6,518 nt of DNA from Desulfobulbaceae bacterium (GTDB lineage Bacteria; Desulfobacterota; Desulfobulbia; Desulfobulbales; Desulfobulbaceae), in the NCBI GenBank assembly GCA_026986885.1, contig JALSNT010000638.1:1-6518 (forward strand). The letters are read 5' to 3'. Both the position numbers and the translations under genes were made by a program. The notes beneath the pieces were generated by a model. It had not been told where the DNA came from, made no database searches, and saw nothing but the letters and a program-made list of their open reading frames with translations. Shown here one piece after another: positions 1 through 5,650 of this stretch. Position 1 is the stretch's first letter. Each line of letters starts with the position of its first letter.

Positions 1-599
1 AGGAACTGTTTTACCCTTTCAATAATTGCAGGTATTTCATGGGGGAGCGTACCGCCGTTGGTGTCACAGAGTACCAGGGTCTCGGCCCCTCCCGCCACTG
101 CCCGGCCAAGGGTGGCGAGGCAGTATTCCCGGTTATTCTTAAAACCATCAAAAAAATGCTCAGCATCATAGATAAGATGTTTGACCCTGGGTCGGAGAAA
201 GGCCAGAGAGTCTTCTATGATCAGCAGGTTATCTTCCAGCTCAATACGGAGGGCATCGTGGACATGAATATCCCAGCTCTTGCCGAAGATTGTAATTGCC
301 GGCGTTTTTGCCGCCAGCAGAGCCGTGAGATTTGGATCTTTCTCCGGAGAATTTTGAAAATGACGGGTTGAGCCAAAGGCGGTTAACCGGGCATGCTTAA
401 GTTCTACTTCCTGCATGGCCTTGAAATATTCAATGGCCTTGGGGTTGGAACCTGGCCAGCCGCCTTCAACGTAATCAATACCAAGTTTGTCCAGCTGCCG
501 GGTGACCCGGATCTTGTCGTTGACGGACAGGTTGAAGCTCTCGGCCTGGGTGCCGTCCCGCAGGGTAGTGTCGTAAATTTCAATGGCTTGTTGCGACAT
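1..599 (-). CDS. cimA: (R)-citramalate synthase, N-terminal 199 residues (runs off left edge)
   Basis: Probable citramalate synthase, which condenses pyruvate with acetyl-CoA to (R)-citramalate and so opens a threonine-independent route to 2-oxobutyrate and isoleucine. The visible part is the start of the HMGL-like TIM barrel. It shows the catalytic/metal-binding YDTTLRDGTQ at residues 9-18, EGGWPGSNPK at 45-54, FGSTRH at 75-80, the GKSWDIHV stretch at 106-113 and CDTNGG at 178-183. The EGGWPGSNPK signature separates this clade from classical 2-isopropylmalate synthase (LeuA) and homocitrate synthase. The family is about 520-540 residues, so the rest of the barrel (with the expected HxH metal ligands) and the C-terminal regulatory domain lie outside the window. 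The ATG at 599-597 follows the lysC stop after one base (TGA-C-ATG). A purine-rich GAAGAAGAG (615-607) inside the lysC end sits 7 nt upstream as a modest ribosome site, so translation is probably coupled to lysC. A LeuA-like activity is possible but less likely. Confidence 0.9.
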   Translation of the reverse strand, partial: MSQQAIEIYDTTLRDGTQAESFNLSVNDKIRVTRQLDKLGIDYVEGGWPGSNPKAIEYFKAMQEVELKHARLTAFGSTRHFQNSPEKDPNLTALLAAKTPAITIFGKSWDIHVHDALRIELEDNLLIIEDSLAFLRPRVKHLIYDAEHFFDGFKNNREYCLATLGRAVAGGAETLVLCDTNGGTLPHEIPAIIERVKQF

Positions 600-600
600 G

Positions 601-1104
601 TCAATACTCTTCTTCCATGGGCATGTTGTCTTTTTCCAAGGCAAAGGCTTCGTGCAGCGCCCGCACGGCAAGTTCGGTATATTTTTCCGCAACCACACAG
701 GAAACCTTGATTTCTGACGTGGATACCATCTCCATATTTATGCCTTCGTTTGCCAGGACCTGAAACATGGTTGAGGCAATGCCTGAATGATTGCGCATGC
801 CGACTCCAACGATGGAAATTTTAGCAATGTCCTGGTCGCCGGTGACGGACTTCGCTCCTATTTCCCGACAGGTTGTCTTGAGAATCTCCATGGCACGTTC
901 ATAATCGGTACGCATGACCGTAAATGTCATGTCGGTTAAGTGACTGTCGCTGGTATTCTGGATAATCATGTCAACCAGAATACCGGCATCCGAAATGGGG
1001 AGAAAAATTTTAGACGCAATTCCCGGCTGATCAGGAACATGTTTAATGGTAATTCTCGCTTCATTTTTATTATATGTTACCCCGGATACCAGCATTGATT
1101 CCAT
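601..1104 (-). CDS. Predicted aspartate kinase beta subunit (in-frame internal start in lysC)
   Basis: An ATG at codon 247 of lysC (1104-1102) is preceded by AGAGGAGG (1120-1113) with an 8-nt gap, a better ribosome site than that of full-length lysC. Translation from it would give a 167-residue protein holding only the two ACT domains. In Bacillus subtilis aspartokinase II and in Corynebacterium glutamicum, the same region is known to be made separately as the beta subunit (about 160-170 residues, starting near codon 246-250), giving an alpha2beta2 enzyme. What I see is the site, its spacing, frame and position. That it is used in this organism is inferred. The alternative is that GAG GAG simply encodes Glu242-Glu243 in the linker and the match to a Shine-Dalgarno is accidental. 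Confidence 0.62.
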   Translation of the reverse strand: MESMLVSGVTYNKNEARITIKHVPDQPGIASKIFLPISDAGILVDMIIQNTSDSHLTDMTFTVMRTDYERAMEILKTTCREIGAKSVTGDQDIAKISIVGVGMRNHSGIASTMFQVLANEGINMEMVSTSEIKVSCVVAEKYTELAVRALHEAFALEKDNMPMEEEY

Positions 1105-1842
1105 TATATTATCCTCCTCTACAACCCAGGTTCCCTCATTTTCCGTAAACGTTGACCGAACATGCAGCGGCACACCATATCGTTTTGCCAGGCCAACGGA
1201 TCTGATATCCAGGACCTTGGCACCAAGGCTTGCAAGTTCAAGCATTTCATCATAACTGATCTGATCAATCTTTCGCGCCCTGGAACAGATGTTCGGGTCA
1301 GTGGTATATACCCCTTCCACATCAGTAAATATTTCACAGGCATCGGCATTGAGTGCTGCGGCAAGGGCAACAGCCGTTGTATCGGAACCGCCGCGGCCAA
1401 GGGTTGTAATGTTTCCATCCTCGGTGACCCCCTGAAAACCGGCAATGGTGACAACCTTGCCTGCGTCCAGGCTTTTCTGAATCTTCCCGGTATCAATACT
1501 CTTGATTCTGGCCTTGGTGTGCATGCCATCCGTGCGAATCGCCACCTGATCGCCAAGAAACGAGACCGCGTCTCCTCCTGCTTCTTTAATTGCCATGGCA
1601 AACAGGGCAATGGTTACCTGTTCCCCGGTCGACAGGAGCATGTCCATTTCCCGACGATTCGGAATTTTTTGGATTGCCCGGGCAAGATCGGTTAAGCGGT
1701 CGGTTTCACCTGACATTGCAGAGAGGACAACGACCATTTTATTCCCCTGTTGCCGCCGTTTAAGTACCCTTTCGGCAACAGCCTGTATTTTTTCCGTGGA
1801 CCCAACGGAGGTTCCACCAAATTTTTGCACAATAAGCGCCAT
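601..1842 (-). CDS. lysC: Aspartate kinase (lysine/threonine-sensitive type), alpha subunit
   Basis: Aspartokinase phosphorylates L-aspartate with ATP in the first committed step to lysine/diaminopimelate, threonine, methionine and isoleucine. The 413-residue product matches monofunctional LysC enzymes (about 400-415). The kinase domain covers about residues 1-235, with KFGGTSVG at 7-14, STGE at 71-74, the GRGGSDTTAV loop at 149-158 and FTDVEGVYTTDP at 172-183. Two ACT domains follow, at about 262-335 (HVPDQPGIASKIF) and 341-410 (VGVGMRNHSGIASTMF, then STSEIKVS at 374-381), where lysine and/or threonine bind for feedback control. I chose the ATG at 1842 because MALIVQKFGGTSVG is the usual N-terminus and AGGA lies 7 nt upstream. 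An in-frame TTG at 1896 has no ribosome site. No homoserine dehydrogenase domain is fused. The gene leads an apparent lysC-cimA unit and diverges from trmL. It contains a likely internal start (see 601-1104). Identity is secure; which amino acid inhibits it is not visible. Confidence 0.97.
   Translation of the reverse strand: MALIVQKFGGTSVGSTEKIQAVAERVLKRRQQGNKMVVVLSAMSGETDRLTDLARAIQKIPNRREMDMLLSTGEQVTIALFAMAIKEAGGDAVSFLGDQVAIRTDGMHTKARIKSIDTGKIQKSLDAGKVVTIAGFQGVTEDGNITTLGRGGSDTTAVALAAALNADACEIFTDVEGVYTTDPNICSRARKIDQISYDEMLELASLGAKVLDIRSVGLAKRYGVPLHVRSTFTENEGTWVVEEDNIMESMLVSGVTYNKNEARITIKHVPDQPGIASKIFLPISDAGILVDMIIQNTSDSHLTDMTFTVMRTDYERAMEILKTTCREIGAKSVTGDQDIAKISIVGVGMRNHSGIASTMFQVLANEGINMEMVSTSEIKVSCVVAEKYTELAVRALHEAFALEKDNMPMEEEY
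1113..1120 (-). promoter_or_regulatory. Strong internal ribosome binding site in lysC
   Basis: The minus strand reads AGAGGAGG, near-perfect complementarity to the 16S rRNA 3' end, 8 nt before an in-frame ATG (1104). It lies in the linker between kinase and ACT domains, where an independent beta-subunit start would be expected. Confidence 0.6.
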
Positions 1843-1845
1843 CAG

Positions 1846-1853
1846 TCTATCCT
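1846..1853 (-). promoter_or_regulatory. lysC ribosome binding site
   Basis: The minus strand carries CCAGGATAG just before the lysC ATG, with its AGGA core 7 nt upstream. This fixes the start at 1842 rather than at the in-frame TTG 54 nt further upstream. Confidence 0.6.
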
Positions 1854-1902
1854 GGATAATTCTTTTTCCACAACGCCGGTCGGGAAAATTTAACAAACAA
1901 AA

Positions 1903-1929
1903 TTGTCTTTAGGTAAAAATCAATGTAAT
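1903..1929 (+). promoter_or_regulatory. Candidate sigma70-type promoter for the trmL-serC-rlmN unit
   Basis: In the divergent spacer, TGTAAT (1924-1929) matches five of six bases of the -10 consensus. TTGTCT (1903-1908) matches four of six of the -35, but the 15-bp spacer is short. Transcription would start around 1935-1937, about 65 nt before trmL, and inside the palindrome at 1930-1942. This is a by-eye match in AT-rich sequence, so confidence is low. I could not find an equally good promoter for lysC on the other strand. Confidence 0.3.
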
Positions 1930-1942
1930 AAGGTTGAACCTT
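1930..1942. repeat. Perfect 6-1-6 palindrome in the lysC/trmL divergent spacer
   Basis: AAGGTTGAACCTT is a perfect inverted repeat with a one-base centre. It overlaps a second one, TTGAA-CC-TTCAA (1934-1945). It sits just downstream of the candidate -10 box, where an operator would act. It is too short and lacks the T-run needed for a terminator. The regulator, if any, is unknown. Confidence 0.35.
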
Positions 1943-1986
1943 CAAAAGTAAACCGAATTTCTTTTTTTGCAACTCAATTTAACCCC

Positions 1987-1992
1987 TAAGGG
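1987..1992 (+). promoter_or_regulatory. trmL ribosome binding site
   Basis: TAAGGG lies 7 nt before the ATG at 2000 and decides this start over the in-frame TTG at 1967, which follows a T-rich run without a ribosome site. Confidence 0.5.
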
Positions 1993-1999
1993 CAAGACC

Positions 2000-2503
2000 A
2001 TGGTGCATTTTACAACCGATGAACCCAGGGATTTTGGACGGAAAACACTGCATATCGTCCTGGTAGAACCTGAAATACCACCAAACACCGGCTCTATCGC
2101 CAGGTTATGCGGTGCCACGAATACAGTGCTTGATCTCATTCATCCCCTGGGATTTTCTACTGATGATAAACATTTAAAAAGAGCCGGTCTTGACTACTGG
2201 CGCTTTGTTTCCATCAGGCACTGGCCTGACTTTGATACCTTTCTTGAGGCACAGGATGAACATACGTTGTTTTTTTTTACAACCAAGAGCAGCAGACCCT
2301 ATGTCCAGGCTCCCTTCCGTGCCGGCAGCAGGCTCATTTTCGGCAGGGAAACAAAAGGCTTGCCCGAAGAAATTCTTGCGCTGTACCGGGAGCGCTGTTA
2401 TACCATTCCCATGCACAATGCCAATATTCGCAGCCTCAACTTGGCAATGAGCGCTGGCATTGTTTTATATGAAGCCCTAAGACAGATAGATTTATGTTGC
2501 TGA
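2000..2503 (+). CDS. trmL: tRNA (cytidine/uridine-34 2'-O)-methyltransferase
   Basis: TrmL-type SPOUT methyltransferase, which uses SAM to methylate the 2'-hydroxyl of the wobble nucleotide (C34 or cmnm5U34) of tRNA-Leu isoacceptors. All three SpoU/TrmH motifs are visible in the 167 residues: motif 1 PPNTGSIARLCGAT (residues 27-40, with Asn29 and Arg35), motif 2 LIFGRETKGLP (112-122) and motif 3 NIRSLNLAMSAGIVLYEAL (142-160). Motifs 2 and 3 form the trefoil-knot SAM site. The short length and absence of an N-terminal RNA-binding domain fit TrmL (E. coli 157 residues) rather than the larger TrmH/RlmB. The ATG at 2000 is preceded by TAAGGG (1987-1992) at 7 nt, which I prefer over an upstream TTG at 1967. 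This leaves about 16 unconserved-looking residues before the first strand. It is first gene of the plus-strand unit, with serC 78 bp downstream. A run of nine T (2270-2278) encodes Phe91-93. Confidence 0.93.
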   Translation: MVHFTTDEPRDFGRKTLHIVLVEPEIPPNTGSIARLCGATNTVLDLIHPLGFSTDDKHLKRAGLDYWRFVSIRHWPDFDTFLEAQDEHTLFFFTTKSSRPYVQAPFRAGSRLIFGRETKGLPEEILALYRERCYTIPMHNANIRSLNLAMSAGIVLYEALRQIDLCC

Positions 2504-2566
2504 TGGCTTGCTTGCAGACCTGATTCCCACCTTGGGTTGTGCCGTAAAGGAAAAAACAACATGATA

Positions 2567-2572
2567 GAGGAG
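2567..2572 (+). promoter_or_regulatory. serC ribosome binding site
   Basis: GAGGAG, 9 nt before the ATG at 2582, supports this start. A weaker AAAGGA (2546-2551) precedes the alternative in-frame ATG at 2561. Confidence 0.5.
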
Positions 2573-2581
2573 AAGAAGACC

Positions 2582-3664
2582 ATGCCGGAGAGAATTTATA
2601 ATTTCAGCCCGGGACCCGCCACCCTGCCCTACTCTGTTTTGCAGGAAGCGGCAGCTGATATCGTCAACTTTCAAAATACCGGGATCGGACTTATTGAACT
2701 GAGCCATAGAAGCAAGGAGTTCATGGCAGTTGCTGAAGAAACCGAATCTCTTATCCGGGAGTTACTTAATGTCCCGGAAAATTATAAGGTACTTTTTCTC
2801 CAGGGAGGCGCTTCTTCCCAGTTTTTTATGATTCCGATGAACCTGCTTGGGGCCGGCAAAAAGGCAACATATCTCAATACCGGTACCTGGTCGAAAAAGG
2901 CCATCAAAGAGGCTGCGCTGTTCGGCGATATTGATGTGGCTTATTCCAGCGAAGAAGACTCGTTTAACCGGGTCCCGCAAGACAGTGAATACTCGGTTGC
3001 TCCTGGAAGTGAATATCTCTATTTTGTTACCAATAATACAATTTATGGTACCCAGTTCGCCCGGATGCCGGAGACGGAGACCATGCTTGTTGCCGATATG
3101 TCTTCAGATATTCTGTCAAGGCCCGTTGATGTCGACAGATTCGGTATTATCTTTGCCGGTGCCCAGAAAAATATGGGTCCTGCCGGCGTCACCATTGTCA
3201 TCATTCGCGAAGATCTGCTTGCCAGGACACCGGCAACCGTTCCCACCATGCTGCGTTATAAAACCCATGCCGACAAGGGGTCCATGTTTAATACACCGCC
3301 CTGCTTTGCAATCTATTGTGTCGGTCGGGTCATGCACTGGCTGAAAGCGCAGGGAGGCGTTGCTGCCATGGAACATACAAACCGGCGCAAGGCAGCTCTG
3401 TTGTACGATGCCATAGACGCAACCGATTTTTACAGGGGACATGCTGAAAAAGGCTCACGTTCGCAGATGAACATTTCCTTTAATCTGCCGACTCCCGAAC
3501 TGGAAGCAAAATTTATAGCCGAGGCAGCCGAGGCCGGATTCAGCGGTCTCAAGGGGCACCGGTCGATCGGCGGCTGCCGGGCATCCATATATAATGCCTT
3601 TCCGGAAGAAGGTGTTGTCGCTCTGGTTGATTTTATGAACAAATTTGCCGATAAAAACGGTTGA
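2582..3664 (+). CDS. serC: Phosphoserine aminotransferase
   Basis: SerC is a cytosolic PLP enzyme (class V, fold type I) that transaminates 3-phosphohydroxypyruvate with glutamate to O-phosphoserine, the second step of serine synthesis. It often also serves PLP synthesis through 4-phosphohydroxythreonine. The 360 residues match the family (E. coli 362). Visible landmarks are YNFSPGPATLP (6-16), IELSHRSKEF (38-47, substrate-binding His42/Arg43), LQGGASSQF (73-81, cofactor-phosphate loop), Trp103, ADMSSDILSRP (171-181), the Schiff-base lysine Lys196 in FAGAQKNMGPAG (191-202), and KGHRSIGGCRASIYNAF (324-340). I chose the ATG at 2582 because GAGGAG (2567-2572) precedes it and the protein then begins four residues before the conserved YNF. 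An in-frame ATG at 2561 with its own AAAGGA would add seven residues and cannot be excluded. The gene sits 78 bp after trmL and 28 bp before the radical SAM gene, with no clear terminator on either side. Identity is firm. Confidence 0.97.
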   Translation: MPERIYNFSPGPATLPYSVLQEAAADIVNFQNTGIGLIELSHRSKEFMAVAEETESLIRELLNVPENYKVLFLQGGASSQFFMIPMNLLGAGKKATYLNTGTWSKKAIKEAALFGDIDVAYSSEEDSFNRVPQDSEYSVAPGSEYLYFVTNNTIYGTQFARMPETETMLVADMSSDILSRPVDVDRFGIIFAGAQKNMGPAGVTIVIIREDLLARTPATVPTMLRYKTHADKGSMFNTPPCFAIYCVGRVMHWLKAQGGVAAMEHTNRRKAALLYDAIDATDFYRGHAEKGSRSQMNISFNLPTPELEAKFIAEAAEAGFSGLKGHRSIGGCRASIYNAFPEEGVVALVDFMNKFADKNG

Positions 3665-3692
3665 GTAATCCCTTCTCCAGCTTGCGAACTTG

Positions 3693-4568
3693 ATGCAATA
3701 CGAGGGAACAGTTATAAGGCCACCCAGTGAGGCCGACTCCATTATACTGCAGGTGAGCCTCGGCTGTTCCCATAATAAATGTACTTTTTGTGGTGCATAT
3801 AAGGAAAAAAGATTCGGTATTCGCCGGACAAGTGCAATAGCACGGGATATCAATTTTGCGGCCCAACACTGCCGCAGGCAGAAAACAGTCTTTCTTGTCG
3901 ACGGCAATGTCCTGGCGCTGCCACATCGGTTCCTGGTTGATCTTTTTGCAACCATCCGCAGTAAACTCCCCTGGGTGCGGCGGATCAGCCTGTATGCGGG
4001 CTGTCGTGACATCCTATCCCGATCAATTGAGCAGTTATCCGAGCTGAAAAAACTTGGCCTCGGCCGGATATATATGGGGCTTGAAAGCGGAAATGATGCT
4101 GTTTTAGATGCTGTTAACAAGGGCGTTACCGGCGATGATATGGTTGCAGCCGGACGACGGGTCCGGGCGGCATCGATTTTCCTCTCTGTTACCTGTCTCC
4201 TTGGTCTGGCAGGAGCGGAGCCGGATGCTTCCCGGTCGCATGCTGAAGATACCGCCAGGGTGTTAAACCGCATGCAGCCGTCACAGATAGCGGTTCTCAC
4301 CCTGATGCTGCTTGACAATACGGAACTCGGCAGGATGGCCCGACAGGGAAAATTTATCCTTCCCGGTAAAAGTCAGCTTTTTAAGGAGTTACGTATCCTG
4401 GTAGCCGGGTTATCTGATTGCAGAAGCCAGTTGCAGGCAAATCATGCATCCAATTATTTTCAGCTTGACGGACGCATGCCCCGGGACAGGGAAAAATTTC
4501 TTTCTATCATCGACAACGCCCTGTCCGGCTCAATCTGTATAAAACCGGAATATCTTCGTGCCCTGTAA
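3693..4568 (+). CDS. Uncharacterised radical SAM protein with CX4CX2C cluster motif
   Basis: A 291-residue protein of the radical SAM superfamily (COG1032/Elp3-like in style), function unknown. The cluster motif is GCSHNKCTFCGAYK (24-37). Its cysteines Cys25, Cys30 and Cys33 are spaced CX4CX2C, not the usual CX3CX2C, and should ligate a 4Fe-4S cluster that cleaves SAM. The barrel continues with FLVDGNVLALP (67-77), YAGCRD (101-106) and YMGLESGND (127-135), where Glu131 fits the SAM ribose/amino-binding strand. A C-terminal NHASNYFQLDGRMPRD (250-265) is followed by a helix. I recall this combination (RPPSEADS at 9-16, GCSHNKCTFC, NHASNY) from a widespread family annotated only as radical SAM protein. 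There is no B12-binding domain, TRAM domain or extra cysteine cluster. The ATG at 3693 has no clear Shine-Dalgarno, and a TTG lies directly before it. The gene follows serC by 28 bp and precedes rlmN by 8 bp, so it is probably co-transcribed with both. RNA modification is possible from context, but unproven. Confidence 0.85.
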   Translation: MQYEGTVIRPPSEADSIILQVSLGCSHNKCTFCGAYKEKRFGIRRTSAIARDINFAAQHCRRQKTVFLVDGNVLALPHRFLVDLFATIRSKLPWVRRISLYAGCRDILSRSIEQLSELKKLGLGRIYMGLESGNDAVLDAVNKGVTGDDMVAAGRRVRAASIFLSVTCLLGLAGAEPDASRSHAEDTARVLNRMQPSQIAVLTLMLLDNTELGRMARQGKFILPGKSQLFKELRILVAGLSDCRSQLQANHASNYFQLDGRMPRDREKFLSIIDNALSGSICIKPEYLRAL

Positions 4569-4576
4569 ATACCGTT

Positions 4577-5635
4577 ATGCCCCCCTCAGAAGTAAAAACA
4601 GACCTGAAAAATTTGACCCGGGATCAACTGGTGTCCTTTGTTGAATCACTGGGGCAGCCTTCCTTTCGCGGCCGGCAGATATTAGCCTGGATCTATCGGC
4701 CCGGTATTACTGATTTTAGCGAGATGACCGATCTGGCCAAAGAATTTCGCGCCCTTCTCCCCCGGCATGCATATATTTCAAGGTTTACCAATCCTGTTAC
4801 AGAGACGTCGGTGGACGGCACCGTAAAATTCGGTTTCACTCTTGAAGACGGCAGGATGATTGAATCGGTCTTTATTCCGGAAGAGGATCGCAACACGCTT
4901 TGCGTGTCCTCACAGGTAGGTTGTGCCATGGGATGTAGATTCTGTCTGACCGGGACCATGGGATTTATCAGAAACCTGACAACCGCTGAAATTGTCAATC
5001 AGGTATGCGCGGTCAGTGAATATGCTTTGCAAAAAGAAAAAGGAAGGCTGACCAATATCGTTTTTATGGGCATGGGCGAACCGCTTGCCAACCTGGACAA
5101 CCTGCTTGCCGCCATTTCGATCCTCACCGAGCAACGCGGCCTTGATTTTGCCGGCCGCCGCATCACTGTTTCCACCTGTGGTCTTGTGCCGCAAATGATC
5201 CGCCTGGGAGAGCGGACAGACGTCAACCTGGCGATTTCCCTGCATGCCGCCGATGATGCGATCAGGGACTCAATCATGCCGGTAAATGTCCGCTACCCTG
5301 TTGCCGAGCTTTTGGAAGGATGCAAACTTTTTCCCCACAAAAAACGACAGCGGATAATGTTTGAATATACCCTGCTCAAGGGAATTAACGACAGTGATGG
5401 GGATGCCGTTCTCCTTGCCGACCTGCTTCAGGATATTCCCTGTAAGATCAACCTGCTTTCCATGAATCCGACAAAAGGAAATCCGTATACCAGTCCGGAA
5501 CGCTCAAGAATTCTCAGCTTTCAGAAAATATTACGGGAGAGAGGATATACGGTATTTATTCGCCGGAGCAGGGGTTCGGATATATCTGCGGCTTGTGGAC
5601 AACTTGCAGGCCAAAAACGCTCAATTCAGGTCTGA
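4577..5635 (+). CDS. rlmN: Dual-specificity 23S rRNA A2503 / tRNA A37 C2-methyltransferase
   Basis: RlmN is a radical SAM enzyme that makes 2-methyladenosine at A2503 in the ribosomal peptidyl-transferase centre and at A37 of some tRNAs, through a methyl-cysteine intermediate. The 352 residues fit the family (about 345-385). An N-terminal helical RNA-binding region (about 1-85, with FRGRQILAWIY at 30-40) precedes the barrel. The cluster cysteines are Cys116, Cys120 and Cys123 in GCAMGCRFCLTG. FMGMGEPLAN (163-172) and ISLHAADD (220-227) are the SAM-binding and barrel motifs. The acceptor Cys340 in SDISAACGQL, and Cys109 in NTLCVSSQVG, correspond to the essential C355 and C118 of E. coli. Glu96 probably corresponds to E. 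coli E105. RlmN is favoured over Cfr, which is an acquired C8-methylating resistance paralogue, by the chromosomal housekeeping context and overall style. The ATG at 4577 lies 8 bp after the previous stop, without a visible Shine-Dalgarno, so coupling to upstream translation is likely. It is the last gene of the plus-strand unit. Confidence 0.96.
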   Translation: MPPSEVKTDLKNLTRDQLVSFVESLGQPSFRGRQILAWIYRPGITDFSEMTDLAKEFRALLPRHAYISRFTNPVTETSVDGTVKFGFTLEDGRMIESVFIPEEDRNTLCVSSQVGCAMGCRFCLTGTMGFIRNLTTAEIVNQVCAVSEYALQKEKGRLTNIVFMGMGEPLANLDNLLAAISILTEQRGLDFAGRRITVSTCGLVPQMIRLGERTDVNLAISLHAADDAIRDSIMPVNVRYPVAELLEGCKLFPHKKRQRIMFEYTLLKGINDSDGDAVLLADLLQDIPCKINLLSMNPTKGNPYTSPERSRILSFQKILRERGYTVFIRRSRGSDISAACGQLAGQKRSIQV

Positions 5636-5650
5636 TGAATTCTCAGGTGG

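Noticed and set aside
39..710. Plus-strand open frames across cimA and the lysC end
   Set aside because: They are antisense to cimA, whose minus-strand translation carries clear synthase motifs.
1119..1695. Overlapping open frames of about 160-180 codons on both strands inside lysC
   Set aside because: They lie within the kinase domain in other frames, have no ribosome site worth noting, and read as low-quality protein compared with LysC.
1843..1896. N-terminal extension of aspartate kinase from a TTG at 1896
   Set aside because: No ribosome site precedes it, and the added 18 residues are atypical. The ATG at 1842 has AGGA and gives the normal N-terminus.
1843..1999. Possible lysine riboswitch or leader peptide/attenuator ahead of lysC
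   Set aside because: The spacer is about 157 bp and shared with a divergent gene, which is short for an L-box. I see no multi-stem architecture, no terminator hairpin with T-run, and no short frame rich in Lys or Thr codons.
2504..2581. Terminator between trmL and serC
   Set aside because: Only a four-base stem (CCCA-CCT-TGGG) is present and no T-run follows, so read-through is more likely.
3455..4318. Long open frame (287 codons) on the minus strand across the end of serC and most of the radical SAM gene
   Set aside because: It lies antisense to two conserved genes, is rich in Arg/Ser and Cys without domain character, and bridges their junction. This is a shadow of their codon use.
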